A model generated the notes under the pieces. That model searched no databases. It was not told where the DNA came from and was given only the letters and a program-made list of their open reading frames with translations. From contig NC_062221.1 in the NCBI RefSeq assembly GCF_902686445.1, positions 36,100,575 through 36,164,574 of the forward strand: 64,000 nt of DNA, given 5' to 3'. How positions within the stretch are numbered: position 1 is the stretch's first letter; the number at the start of each line of letters is the position of its first letter. Below, piece after piece: positions 35,741 to 48,145 of the stretch. Origin of the DNA: Sciurus carolinensis (lineage: Eukaryota; Chordata; Mammalia; Rodentia; Sciuridae). The position numbers were made by a program, and so were the translations under genes.

Positions 35741-35844
35741 CTTTTTTTTTTTTTTTTTTTTCTTTTGTGAGGCTGGGAATTGAACCCAGGGCCTTATGCT
35801 TGCAAGGCAAGCACTCTACCAACTGAGCTATATCCCCAGCCCCA
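35741..35844 (-). mobile_element. ID element, well preserved
   Basis: The T-tract at 35741-35760 is the reversed A-tail and the body is about 35769-35844. On the minus strand: 'tagctcagttggtagag' (A box) and 'gggttcaattccc' (B box), with the palindrome GCTTGC-CTT-GCAAGC in the anticodon-arm position. Similar flanks 'acaaattctttt' and 'acaagttctttt' are the likely target duplication. Confidence 0.95.
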
Positions 35845-36786
35845 AAACAAGTTCTTTTGAGTCTGGCACATAGACCAATCACTGATCTCCACATGATAAT
35901 TCAGTTCTTCTTTCATTTATCTCTGTTCACATTGCCATAGAATCTCCTTTGGAAAGAAAACATTAAAATACTTTGTGTTTTTCTTCTTAAGGGAGTATAT
36001 CATAAATAAATATCATATAATTAAAATATTGAAACTCTAGTATGATAGGTGTTCTCATTTTCTTAAGATCATATTTTCTCAGGAAAACATTCCTTCATGG
36101 TTCAATTCATTTCCAAACTGATATGTAATATGTGGGCTCAAATCTATCAAAAATCTTTGTTTATAATGATGACCCAAGTTATATGACATGAGACTCTATA
36201 TACATGTATTCTAATACATGTGTGTCTATATATAGATATACATATATTGGAATATCAGTCCAATAGAGAGAATAATTAAACTGTTTTGAAAATTTGTAGA
36301 TTACCTATACACATTTAAACATGTCTATTATGCCTGTAAATCACCAACCCACAGCTATGGTGGTAATATTTTTTAAAAAAGAAAGAAAGAATAAGATAAT
36401 TGTCACTTGGTTTACTAGGTAAAGGAAAACTTGAGGATGCTGAAATGTTTGTTACTGATTGCTGGATCAGTGTCAAGCAGTCCTAAAACTTGAGCACAGA
36501 GTCAAAACCAGATCTCCCACTCTTTCAAAATAGAATTCTTCTTCCTATAAGCAATCTGACAATTTTAATAAAATAAGTACATTAGCAGTTTATTCTGCTT
36601 AATATGAATTTATCAAAGAATTGAACAAGATAAGTATATGTTTTCTACAATAAAAAAGTTTATAACTGATTTTTAAAAAATACCAAAAACAAAAAACAGG
36701 ACATGGTACATTGAGTAGTTGAGTGTTATAGAGTTTCAAGTCTTTGTATGAAACTACTAACCTGAGTGTTAAAAAACATTGATATT
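35845..36786. other. AT-rich DNA, nothing recognised
   Basis: Short TA-rich runs near 36190-36250 only. Confidence 0.4.
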
Positions 36787-36868
36787 GGCTGGGTGTGTAG
36801 ATCAGTGGTTATAGCACTTGTGTAGCATGTACAAAGTCTGGGGTTTGATTCCAAGTACAATGAAAAAA
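36787..36868 (+). mobile_element. ID element, diverged
   Basis: 'ggctgggtgtgtagatcag' (A box) and 'ggggtttgattccaag' (B box) with a short A-rich tail. Confidence 0.85.
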
Positions 36869-39800
36869 CTTCAATACTTTATAAATTTTGAATGAGCTTG
36901 ATTAGTTAGAGGAAATAAGTTACAAGAATTCGCTTAGTAGAGAGCCTTAAAAATGAACCATACAAAGTTCTGATTACTATACTGACAAATCCATATATGA
37001 AATAAACTGGTCAAATCACTATTTTTTTTTTTTAAATGAGATCTTGTGTTTTAACTTACTTATAGTTGGACATATTTTGATGCTTACTGAACATATTTAG
37101 AGAGAACTCATTTGAATATTTGTATTTCTCACTCTAGAAACCCAAGTTCATTAACATTTTAACTTAAAAATTAGGAAATTATGATTCTTCTGGATGATAC
37201 ATCTCTGGTTTGAATTTGTTCCAGGTACCAACAGTCTCTACTGTTTAACCAACTGTTCTAGAACAGGCCGTGGAATTTGCCTGGGGTGAGATGAGTGAGA
37301 ATGATGACTTGGACTCATTTCTAGGTTACTTTTACTTTCATTTGCTTCTAAAGCAGCAAATAAGCAGAGCAGCTGATGTAAATGAGAAAAGAAAGTAGGT
37401 GGGTGGTGTAAATGAGATGAGAAAATGCATAGGGGGTTCACACCTTAACACCTCACCAGGGTACATCAGAGCTTGATGGTCTTGGCAGACCATAGGGAAC
37501 CAGAGGCTACTGAATCACAGTGTGCATAGATGGGCTCACTGCATCTTACATACCCAGTACTCATGTCTGTGCTCAGAAACAACTTACACTCAAAGGCAAC
37601 GATCTCATTATACTCAATAACGTACATTCCCTTGCCATCTCTGCTGGGACTAAGGTTCTTTCTTATGAACACAGAGAAATGACTTGGCCTACCTTACCAA
37701 GAATATCCTGCTATTACAAGTACATATAAAAGTTGTTTCTTCAAACAAAAGAAAATACAGGTGCAAAGAATAAGGGCAATGAGAAAGAAAAACAATGATA
37801 TATTTTTCAGCAAGAAGATTCCTAATTATTTTGATAAAAATAAAATGTACTTTAGGCTACTTTTCCATCATAGATTGTTCTGTAAATCTTTTTTGATTGA
37901 GAAGCTGTATTAATTTTCTCTATAATATACTCAGGAAATTTAGGACACAGATAAATTTGTTACCACAAATGCAGTAATGGTCACATTCACATTAAGAAAT
38001 GATATATGAACCCCACATGATATAGTACCATTTTTTATATTAACTCTTCTCCTTGGAATATATTGTGGCACATTGCAAAATAGATTCCCTTTAGTTCATG
38101 ACTTGTTCAGTTGCAAATTCATGTAAACTACAGAACCAGTTTGGCACCTGCTGTGATCATGAGTCTACTGCTGTTTCTCTAATCAGAAAACATTCCTATT
38201 AGATAAACCATCTGGCTTGAAAAGCATCCCTTTTGCATTCAAAATGGTTTTGTTAGAATTCAGCCAAAGTATATTTTAAAAGAAAAGATGTGTCAGCAAG
38301 ACTAGTCTGTTTACTTATGGAATAGTCCTGTACTTAAAAAATAATTCCTGAGATAAAAATCTATAAAATGAAAATATTATCATAAATCAATGTGCTATAG
38401 TTACATGTGAAAACGTCAATGGCAGCGAACTTTTTTCTAAGGCCATACGCTAAAATTTGTTGAAACTTAGACAATCATAGCCATCATCTGATCAGAGCCA
38501 ACAGAATTGCATGTTATTCTGATTGCAATCATTTCCATTGAAGTGTGACTTATGGGTGTTGCTTCATGACCATCAGTATTACCTGTGGGTACTAACGTAC
38601 TTCTTTGCTACCCACTGAATCATGTTTATTCTAGTGGATGTGAGTCATTTTTATTTGTTCCCTTAGTCTTCAGGCTATTTATATTTTGTATCATTAATCA
38701 AATGAAAACAATATAATTTTATTTTAGGAATAACTCATAGGAAGTTCAATGAGTATAGTCTTAAAATTTTGACTGAATTTGGGGCATTAGGATGATAAAT
38801 GTTTAATTTTCTCACCAGTGCTGTTAACAGGAAAAAAAATAGCTGAAGCATGTTGACTCTTAGAGCTTACAAATCGTTGGGAAAAAAAACTGTGAAAGAA
38901 ATACTGCTCCTGATTCCTTTTCTTCAATTAATGTGTCAATCAAATTCTATTGTATGAACACACATTTACTAAGATAACCTTAATGATGTCACTGATAAAG
39001 AGCAGTGAGCTAGACCTACACTTTTTGGTTTACTGAAATCTTTGAAATTGGGTCCTCATACTTCAAGTGGCAATACTCGTTTTCCATCACAACAACTTTA
39101 CTGGTATTATGATCTGGAAGTCAGCTAAATCTAGAAAGTAGCCACAAAAGCAAAATAATCACTAGAAACCCCTTCCTCTTTTCTTCACCAGTCTCATGCA
39201 TCTTATTCAAAAGACCTCTACAGAAAACAGTTGCCCATTGTGAAGGAGAACCTGTGGACCTCTGAAAATATTATCAAGATCAGAAAAAGGGAAATTTAAA
39301 TGGCAGAGGTAGAATTTGGTGGGCAAGTTAGTGTTAGAAACATAGTAAATAAGCAAGATAGTTGGAGAGATAAAAAGAACAGCAGAAATGTTGGGCAAAG
39401 AAAAAATTTACCTTTTATATAGCATGTAGTGGATATAGATTTGGATATTTCACATTTAAGGTATCAATAGCTATCCCAAATTTTGTAATGTGAATCAGAT
39501 AATTTAATACTTGCACATACAAATAAATACTGTCATTATGCTTTTATTTTCTCAATTGGACTCAACTCCTTACCCACAGGTTGTACATTGTATTTTGCAG
39601 CACAGCTTATGTACCTTATATATTGCATGACTGAAGTGAAATTGTTTTCAAATAATAAATGTGTGAATGGATACAAAATAATTGCTGGTTATAGGATTGC
39701 TTTTTTGTGATTAAGAAAAACTACTCTCAATTGTAGGCTTAAACATCCAAAATCTGTAACCGGCAATGCCTGAAATGAGTGAAATAACTTTAATGAATTA

Positions 39801-40426
39801 ATGTGAAAATATCATTATTGCTAAATAAATGATAACAGTGAGATTAGAGATTCTCTGTAAATCTTAACAACTGCCACAAATCAACTGTTTCATTCTGCCT
39901 ACCTTATTATTATTTTCTCTTTTTTTCTGACTGCGAATTCCCAGCAACTAATATCACTCTTGGAAAGCACAGCAGGCCTGGGATCATTTTCTCTGGGAGG
40001 CTGTGAGATCATGCTAGGTATTATCCGGAAATATGATATATTATCTGCATTTCAAAATAGGTGATGGAATATTTTGCTATAACACTCTTAGCACAACATT
40101 TTCATGATATTTGATCACTACCAACTTTGAAATTAGAAGAGTTTTGTTGTGAAACAAAATGATAAAGTACAGTCAAATTTCAGTAGGCAGGGAAAAATAG
40201 CAATTTCTATGACTTGGGAAGGAGCGTGATAATAAAGCATAGAGAAAGACAAGACATGCTAAAACAGGTGTACTTGCATAGTCTCTGTGTGTATTAATTA
40301 ATGTATATATATATTTGTGTGTGTGTAATTGGTATGTATTATGGAAAAAGTGTTGTCACTGATAAATGAGGCATAGAAAAAATGAAAAAGTAGGAATTAG
40401 AAGAAAAATAATAATAGTAAACAATG
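36869..40426. other. Long stretch with no recognised element
   Basis: About 3.6 kb of AT-rich, apparently single-copy DNA. Open frames up to 69 codons occur on both strands with no domain. Parts may be conserved non-coding sequence, which cannot be judged from one genome. Confidence 0.4.
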
Positions 40427-40442
40427 TAAGTATTTTTTATTC

Positions 40443-40537
40443 TTTTTTTTGTGTGTGTGTGGTGGTAGGGATTGGACTCAGGGCCTTGTGCTTGCAAAGC
40501 AAGCACACTCTACCAACTGAGCTATAACCCCAGCCCC
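40443..40537 (-). mobile_element. ID element with GT-rich tail
   Basis: The reversed tail is T-rich followed by GT repeats (40443-40462). The body reads on the minus strand 'tatagctcagttggtagag' and then 'gcttgctttgcaagc'. Flanks 'agtatttt' on both sides are the likely duplication. Confidence 0.92.
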
Positions 40538-40663
40538 AGTATTTTCTATTAATGAAGTATCAGAAGAATACATAGCTAAAAGAATTCTGTTATGATGAAT
40601 ATTTATGTTAATAAAACTAATTATTACTATTCAGTGATCTTTTGTATATGCCAGATTCATATT

Positions 40664-40717
40664 TTATAGTTTATTTCTCATTTTTATGATTTATAGTTTA
40701 TTTCTCATTTTAAATGA
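40664..40717. repeat. 27-bp tandem duplication
   Basis: 'ttatagtttatttctcattt' and its following bases occur twice, at 40664-40690 and 40691-40717, nearly identical. Confidence 0.85.
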
Positions 40718-40844
40718 TTTCTATAGATGGGACAACTTCCACATAGATTTTCAGTAGTTTCTGCAATGCTATTGAACAAGGTCTTTGAATTCCAGCATTT
40801 TGTATCCCAGATGCATAATGAGTTCTGTCAAAGAAACAAAGGAT

Positions 40845-40931
40845 GGGGCTAGGGTGTAGCTCATTGATAGAGGGTTTGCTTAGCATGTGTAAGGTCCTGT
40901 GTCCAAGACCTAGCACCACAAATAAAATAAA
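40845..40931 (+). mobile_element. ID element
   Basis: 'ggggctagggtgtagctc' and 'tagcatgtgtaaggtcctg', ending 'tagcaccaca' plus an A-rich tail. Confidence 0.9.
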
Positions 40932-41409
40932 GTTGTGGATGATTTCAGTGTGGCTAGTGAGACCTAACTAGCCCAGCTCTAACTTCATTAAAATAAAAAG
41001 AAAACAAGAATGAAAGAAGAAAGAAAAAAGAAAGAGACTGACATTTCTACTGTTTTGTTTTTGTTACGGTTGTTATTTTCCAGATCTAGCTGACTTCCAG
41101 ATCAAAATACCAGTGAAGTTCTGATGTGCAGTGAGTAGATGTTGCCACCAGAAGTATAAAGACCAGTTTGAAATATTTCAGTAAACACAGAAGTGTAACC
41201 CTAGCTCATGGATATTAATGAGAGATATTAGGACTTCAGGGACTTGCTGAATTCCTATTTTGTCCATTTCCTTTTGGTATGATCAGAAGAACCCAGAATC
41301 AGATTCTGATCATGTCATAGACTGAATGTGAAAGTGTTCATAAATAGGCAATTAAATAATCATATATTTGGACCAAAAATATGTATTTATTCTTATTAGG
41401 GTAGTGTTT
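40932..41409. other. AT-rich DNA, nothing recognised
   Basis: A GA/A-rich stretch lies at about 40990-41035. Confidence 0.4.
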
Positions 41410-41620
41410 AGTATCACAGTTTCTGGTATTTATGCTTGATTTTGACTCTCAGACCTGTCATTTACTAGTTACATGACCTAGAATAAATAACTTACCTTTT
41501 CTGTACTTCAATTTTCTCATCAAGGGTGTGCTTAGTGATTACATGAGTCATGTTCCAAAACACTTAAAACTGTTGCACATAGTAGATGCATGGTAAGTAA
41601 ATCTCATTTTCTAATATTTA
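41410..41620 (+). mobile_element. MIR element
   Basis: 'gtcatttactagttacatg', 'cttcaattttctcatcaagg' and 'gcacatagtagatgcatgg' are the MIR core and 3' part in order. Confidence 0.85.
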
Positions 41621-42248
41621 TTTTGATTATAATATAGGTACTCTTAAATATCAAAATAGATGGATAAATTGCTAATTTTAAATCACCGAGTTTTAGCTGT
41701 GTAAAGGTCACATGCCAGAAAACAGAGGAATGTTCATTCTCCATCTAAATGTCTATGGGAATTCTGAAAAGTCTCCTCCCCATGGCATGTTCCAGGCTCT
41801 GTAATTCAGGGGAAAACCTTGAAATCCTTAAATACCATAAATATCACATACCAACCATCATGCTTACCACTCTCCCAATTGAGAATCTTATACAGGACTG
41901 TCTTAGGAATCGATATGGTGCAGTGGCAGAAGAAGATTGAGAAGCATTGATTTAGGTAAAGTGGCATCACATGATCTCAGTTGCCTAAAGAATAGCTTTT
42001 ACTTTATTTGACTTTTGTGGCATGCATTATGAACAAGCTCTGAACCATGTTTTAGAATGTAATCATCTATTGTGAGTGTAACATCCACTCCAAGTGCCCA
42101 ACCTATGAGTCTCCAAGGAAGAAATGGTATGTCTAGCAAAGTGTCAAAAAAAAAAAAAAAAAAGAGTGACTCCCTTGAACAGCAGGAATATTCTCTCCAT
42201 CCTTTGTAGGCTCTTATCTTCTTGTGAATTTGTTTATTTTTGTCCCTC
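41621..42248. other. AT-rich DNA with a poly(A) tract
   Basis: An A18 run at about 42147-42164 has no recognised retroposon body upstream. Confidence 0.4.
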
Positions 42249-42362
42249 CCCCACTAGAATGTAGATTAAAAGAGAATCAACTATTTTACTACTAAATATG
42301 TTTGCTCAGTACTTAAAATAGTGACATATGTATTCAACAAATATTCGTGAATGAATAAAAGA
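42249..42362 (+). mobile_element. L2 LINE 3' end fragment
   Basis: 'cccccactagaatgtagatt' and 'attcaacaaatattcgtgaa' frame the L2 3' terminus in plus orientation. Confidence 0.7.
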
Positions 42363-43120
42363 ACTAATGAATTTTTTGTACCCTGAAAGAAAACATTGTA
42401 CAGAGATATCATAGAACAAGGTCCTGAGGTTTATTTGTTGTTTCAATTTGGTAAGCATTTATTCTGTGTCTCTATGAACATGACCTTTATGGTATTTTAG
42501 TTTTTCAATTCTGGTTTGCAAATTGGAGCTATCACAGATTATTTCATGGATATTATTTTACTACCTCTTAATAATTCTCAGATACACCATAGTATCAGTA
42601 ACTGAAAAGCATATTTTCCACTAGTGTTTAGGTAATTTGTCCATCTTAGCCACTGACAGGGAAATAAGCTTTTAGCAAATTTTCCTTCTTTTAACCAACA
42701 ATTTCTTAAATGTGGTAGTTGAATTATTCTGCAGAGTTCATTGTCAAGATTACAGAGTACAATCTGATTTATTCTTTCTTAATAATTTTAATGTAGGCAT
42801 AATGCATGAATATATTATAGTGTGCTCATGAAGAAAGATGATGGGTTGAATGGGACTGAGAACCTCTCTAATTTCCTCTCCAGGCAGTGTTTTCCATAAA
42901 TATTTCCAACACAAATGGCCTCCTCTGTTTGATAACTGGTGAAATTCTTGATTATAGTTTCATAGAGTATGGTATTAATAACCTCCCTAAAATGAATGTT
43001 CATCATTGATAATTTCCAGAGACATTTTAGTTTTGAAACTATCATCAAAACTTGCTATTGTTGTCTTTGACATTCCTCAAGGTTTATTTTTTGGATTGAT
43101 TTTTAAAAAAATTTACATTT
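42363..43120. other. AT-rich DNA, nothing recognised
   Basis: No repeat or gene signature. A 77-codon minus-strand frame at 43048-42815 has no domain. Confidence 0.4.
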
Positions 43121-43247
43121 CAGCCAGACTCACTATAACATATCTCTAGTCCCATCTAAACAGGAAGTTGAAGCAAGAGGACTGTTTGAGCGGATGTTGG
43201 AGGCCAGCCTAGAAATATAATAAGACCTTGTCTCCAAATTTTAAGAA
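43121..43247 (+). mobile_element. B1-like 7SL-derived monomer SINE
   Basis: 'gactgtttgagcggatg', 'ggaggccagcctagaaat' and 'aataagaccttgtctcc' are Alu/B1-type landmarks without an ID half, so it is an old monomer or a truncated dimer. Confidence 0.75.
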
Positions 43248-43904
43248 AATTATAATTCAAATTTGTAATATCTCAGAATTGTGTAGTTATCTTTCCATGT
43301 TACATGGTTTTATTTACATGCATTACTTACATTTACTTCTTGCAACCATGCCTTGAGATCTTCCTCCGATTTTAACTTTATCCCCCCCAAACCTATTTCT
43401 TACTCTGTTCTTTTTGTGATTCTGTATTCAATTTCACTATCCCATGTTCATCCAATTGTTCATTGCCTTAAATAAAGGAGGCTTCTTTTCTTTTTCTCAC
43501 CTCTTTTTTTTTTTCTATTTTTCTCCTTCCATATACAATTCACCAGCAAAATTGTCAAGTTTTATTTTTAATTTCATTTATTTTTCTTCTTCTCCAATGT
43601 TCTTACAAGGTTGAATGGGTAAACTGCCAATGCATTCCCCTCTTTTCACTTTACTCCCTTACATAATTCCTTCTTTCACAACTAAGTGATTAAAATTTAA
43701 AAAAAATATCACATCATGATATAACTATGCTTCCTACTGGGGAATAACATGCTATGGCCCTTGGTCAAGGCTAAGGGATTTGCTAGTACCCCTCAGGGAC
43801 TACAGGAACTAAATACCAATTTCCCTAACATTTTCTTTTTGTCTTGATATATACCAAGATAATTTTCCAACTTGGGTTTTTTATTTTCTTCTGCTTTGCC
43901 CAGA

Positions 43905-44070
43905 TGTGAATGGCTACTTCCTGAGCAGTAGTTTTCATATCATTTATCACATCCTCAGAAAAACAAGTCTTTAACTTCCTATCTAAAATATTTGGCTCAA
44001 TCATTCTCTGCAAGAGACCACTCTTTGCCCCTTATTAATTTCTGACAACACTTTGAATTTTATTCCCTGC
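43905..44070 (+). mobile_element. L2 LINE fragment
   Basis: 'tcacatcctcagaaaaac', 'cttcctatctaaaatattt' and 'actctttgccccttatt' resemble L2 3'-region order. Diverged. Confidence 0.45.
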
Positions 44071-44794
44071 CTTCATAACCATGTTCGTAACCAGAGGATG
44101 GGAAGACTGGTCCTACTATTCTGAATCTGACGAGTTTCACTCTTCATTAATCTAACTGTGAAGCTTTCAACCCATGTCAGAGCCACACTCACAGAGCTTC
44201 TACTATCATTGTCTTGAAGTTGAAAATCAATTTTTTTCTAAACCAGTTATTGTATTTTGCATCAGCTTTGAGTGATTTGATTTAGGAATGGGCACATGTT
44301 GCAATTTGGTGAGACATGAAACAAAGATTGCTGATGGGATGCGGAAAAATGTTCTTTGCCTAAAAGTGTTGGGTGTCAAAGAAGAACTAACTTCTCAACT
44401 ATCTGCAGACGTTGATGTGCAAGAATGTGAAACTAGGCATTACTGTAACTGCCTTGCAACCTGTAAGGGCAAAGTCTAAAGGTAAACGTCAACATCCTTA
44501 GGAAACACAGAAGCAAAGCAAAGCAGAACAAAACAGAACCAGCATTTGAATGACACTGCTGCATTAGGTAATACTTGCTCTCCATGAACTCTAGTCTCCT
44601 TCTTATGTGTGGTAATAAATCATTTACCTAAGTCACTTGAAGTTGGGTTGCATGTTTATTTCAGGTCAAAGTAGCTTTAATGATGTGTTTTCTATTTTAT
44701 CACCCTGTCTGCCTGTCTTCATGCAGGCAATAAATCCAAAATTACCTTGCTTATTTATGCATTTACTTGTTTTTCCTGTCTTTTCTTGCTTTTT
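44071..44794. other. Unassigned DNA
   Basis: A 63-codon frame at 44288-44479 was inspected; no family is recognised and no conservation can be assessed. Treated as non-coding. Confidence 0.35.
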
Positions 44795-44895
44795 AAGCAA
44801 AAGAACTTTTGTCTATTTTATAATTATTTCTGACCCAATGTCTAGAATGGCCTCTGGCACATAGCAGTGAATTTGTAAAAAATATGATGAATACA
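44795..44895 (+). mobile_element. L2 LINE 3' end fragment
   Basis: 'aatgtctagaatggcctctg' followed by 'gcacatagcagtgaatttg' matches the L2 3' end. Confidence 0.55.
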
Positions 44896-45290
44896 TACAA
44901 TTTATAAAAACTAGCTCCTTAATGTTTAAAGATAAGGTTTTCTATGTTCTTCTAGTATGAAACCTTTAGTTTATTAGTTCTCTCCAGGAACAATTAAACA
45001 TTCTCTATCAGAATACTCCTTTCTGTAGTTTCTTACTCCTATGGTTTATTTTTCACATTGCTCCAGCAGCAAAGATCTTAACCGTTTAAAATCTGTCTAT
45101 TGTTTTAGACTTCTATCTGTATATCCAAGTTATCTTATTCTTTACTATAATATGGACATAGCCAAGATCTCCAATATTTTTCAATACTCTGTAGTAAGTA
45201 GAATTCCTACTCCATTTTTACCTCTTGATATGCACTTTCTATATTATCCCTTCCCCTCAAGTGTGAGTTGACCTAACTCAATCAAGTAAG
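44896..45290. other. AT-rich DNA, nothing recognised
   Basis: No feature seen. Confidence 0.4.
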
Positions 45291-45297
45291 CAAGTCT

Positions 45298-45488
45298 CTT
45301 TATTATTTATTTATTTGTACTGGGACTTGAACCCCAGGGTGCTTTATCACTGAGCTACATCCTCAGTCCTTTTTATTTTTTCTTTAGAGGAGGTTTCATT
45401 AAGTAACTGGGACTGACTTCAACATTGTAATACTCTTACCTCAGCATCTAGAGTAATTGGGATTACAGCCATACCTCACCATTCCTGG
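45298..45488 (-). mobile_element. B1-dID dimeric SINE, diverged
   Basis: The reversed ID half is 'gtactgggacttgaacccc'; the reversed B1 half is 'cctcagcatctagagtaat' and 'gggattacagccatacc'. Flanks 'aagtctctt' and 'aagcctctt' are the likely target duplication. Confidence 0.9.
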
Positions 45489-45539
45489 AAGCCTCTTCAG
45501 TTATGTATTAATTAATTGATTAACAAATTAATTTTGAAA

Positions 45540-46820
45540 AACTAAAAAGTAAAGATACAAAAATTGCACATATTAATATATTTTTCAATATAAGTATACA
45601 CAGCTTATATTTAAATAAGGTTACATTGTAATCTCCAAACACCATTTTATGGTGAAAATATTTATAATCACTTCTACTTGTTTTTTGAAATGGATGGCGT
45701 ATTATTATCAGTAGTCATCATACTGTGTAGTCCCTCAGAGGTTCTTGTTCCTATCTAACTATGAATTGGTATGGACCGTTTAACATTTCCTTATCCTTTC
45801 TTCTCTACTCTTCCTGGTCTCTAGTAACCACCATTCTACTCTGAAATTCTATGCAATCATTTTTGGTTTTTTCTGTTTTAGAGACTGCAGGTAAGTGAGA
45901 TAATGTGGTCACTTGTCTTTCTGTACCTAACTTATTTCACTTAACATAATGATCTTCAGTTACATTCATGTTGTAACAAATGACAGAACTTAATTCTTTT
46001 TTGTGGTGGAATAGTATTCCACTCTGTGTATTTACCACATTTTCTTTTCCATTCTTTAGTTGACGGGCACTTAGGTTGTTACCTCTTGGCTCTTATGAAT
46101 AGTGCTGAAATGAACATGAGCGTGCAGGGGTCTCTTTGACATACTGGTTCATTCACTTTGGATGAATACCCATAAGTGGGATTGCTGGATCATACAGTAG
46201 TTCTATTTCTAATTTCTTGAGGAACCTCTCTACTGTACTAATTCATATCCTCATCAAGTCTCCTTTTTACACATCCTCATAAGTACATTTTATGTTGTCT
46301 TTTTGATATTAGCTGCTTTTACTGGGGTAAGATGATATCTCATTTTGACTTTGATTTGCATTTCCTTGATGATTATTGATGTTGAGCATTTTCTCACGTA
46401 CCTGTTGACCATTTGTATGACCTCATTGTAGAAATGTGTTTTTAGGTCTATCACCCATTAGTCAGTCAGGTATGTGTTTTTATGCTATTGAGGTTATGAA
46501 TATCAACCCTTTGTCAGATACATGCATTTCTCACATGTGAGAAACCCATTCTGTAAGCTCTGCAAAACCTTTCCAGTTTTAGGCAAGCACATCTATTTTA
46601 GCTTTTTTTTGGAGTCCTTTCCAAACAAACAGAAAAAAATAAAAGAAAGAAAAAGATAAAGAAAAAAAATTCTCAATCATTCCAATATCCTGAAGCCTTC
46701 TCCCAAAATTTCTCCAGAAAATTCAGTTTCAAACTCACATTTAAGACTTTAATCCATTTGAGTTCATTTTTGTAACTAGTGAGAGATAGGAATCTAACAA
46801 TTCTTCAACCTGTGAAGGTA
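45540..46820 (-). mobile_element. Old L1M relic (ORF2 end and 3' UTR)
   Basis: Plus-strand landmarks are the complement of the L1 ORF2 3' part: 'ttcacttaacataatgatc', 'gtggaatagtattccactc', 'gggattgctggatcatac', 'ctttgatttgcatttcc' and 'aatccatttgagttcattt'. It is older than L1-A and L1-B and full of indels. An A-rich insertion lies at about 46628-46668. Confidence 0.85.
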
Positions 46821-46829
46821 AACCATTTA

Positions 46830-47150
46830 AAAAATAAGATGTGGACATGAGAGATAGAAGATGCCAGAGTTATTTGAAGCTACTGCAGACAATCTCCAGG
46901 TTACAGGAGATCTCAGCTGTATAACCATAAGGCACTGACCTCATCCCAGAACATGAATAAGCTTGAAACTAGACCCAAACTTTCATCCTGGCTCACATTG
47001 TGAGAAATACTGTGAAATGCTCAACTGAAAACTCAGCCAAGGTATGTCTAGATTCTGACCCACACAACGATAAGATAATACAGACAGTTTTTATTGAGCT
47101 GAGAAATTTGCAGTAATGTATTATGCAGCAGTAGAACACTAACGAATCAT
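46830..47150 (+). mobile_element. MLT1-like LTR remnant
   Basis: 'gatgccagagttatttgaag' and 'tattgagctgagaaatttgc' with 'gcagcagtagaacactaac' resemble the MLT1-type 3' end. Confidence 0.5.
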
Positions 47151-47159
47151 GCTTTCTCA

Positions 47160-47420
47160 ATTCTTCTTGCCTTTTGCTTGTCCCCTCTCATTTCAATCCT
47201 TGTTTGCCTAGTAGGCTTTGACCCATCCCTTAAGAACCCAGTCATGTTTTATCTTCTTCAGTAATACTTTGTCTACAAAATTTTCTTCCACAACTAGCTA
47301 GTTTACTTCCCCATGCCTTATTCTCCCCTGCTCTGTTTTTTTGTTCTTCTAACATTTGCTTTGCATATGTCTGTTAAGTCAGAGTGGATAGTCTCTCATC
47401 TTGAGCTAAAGGTATGACCC
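47160..47420 (+). mobile_element. L2-like fragment
   Basis: 'acccagtcatgttttatctt', 'ttccccatgccttattctc' and 'tctaacatttgctttgc' fit L2 order loosely. Low confidence. Confidence 0.4.
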
Positions 47421-47992
47421 TTGTCTTTGGTAGGACTAATATCATGCTGCAACCAGGTTATCAGGAGTCTCTTGACGGAAGCAAAACCCAAATATCCTGA
47501 AACATTTCATTGTCTTACTAGCCCATTAAGCAATGCATCAGGATTGTGTGAGGATGTGACACAGGTGTCACTACCATCAGTGGGTTAATTGCTGGTTTAT
47601 AGTAGTATAATCAAAAAATCTCTAATTCCTTTTCCTATTCCTTCTTAAAACATTTAAAACTATGAAACATGCAGGAAAGATGAGAAACACAGCTTTGTTT
47701 TTGATGAAACTGGAAACTACCTGCAAATCTGAAATAAAACCAATTAAGGTCTACTAAATACAATGCAATAATATCACCCTGTGAAAGCTTCTCTAGGCCT
47801 TTTTTTTTTATTAAGCATCACAGAGAATCAAGAAAATGAGATCAAATAAGAGAGTATATGAACATAAAGAATGTGGAGAAAGCAATATGCCAGGGAAGTC
47901 AATAAAGGAAGGACCCTAAAATGTGAGCATCCTTGCGACTTCTATTTTTTTTTTCTTTTTTCTTTTTATTTTTTTTTTTACTTAGGAGAATT
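47421..47992. other. AT-rich DNA, nothing recognised
   Basis: T-rich tracts at 47802-47811 and 47946-47981. No body is recognised. Confidence 0.4.
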
Positions 47993-48006
47993 AAAAGCTA
48001 AGTATT

Positions 48007-48111
48007 TGGGCTGGGGTTGTGGCTCAGTGGTAGAGCACTTGCCTAGCACTTGTGAGGCACTGGGTATGATCTTCAGCAGTACATACAAATAAATAAATAT
48101 GAGTTTTTTAA
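48007..48111 (+). mobile_element. ID element with perfect 14-bp target duplication
   Basis: 'gggctggggttgtggctcag' (A box), 'gcctagcacttgtgagg' and a slightly degraded B box, then an AAAT-rich tail. The duplication 'aaaagctaagtatt' is intact at 47993-48006 and 48112-48125. A (GT)8 follows from 48129. Confidence 0.96.
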
Positions 48112-48145
48112 AAAAGCTAAGTATTCTCTGTGTGTGTGTGTGTGT

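Noticed and set aside
35769..35844. tRNA-like sequence with A and B boxes
   Set aside because: The acceptor stem cannot pair and the sequence has a 3' A-tail and flanking target duplications; it is an ID SINE. The same applies to all other ID elements here.
44288..44479. 63-codon plus-strand frame in non-repeat sequence
   Set aside because: Short, no recognisable domain, initiation context or splice signals; expected by chance in 64 kb.
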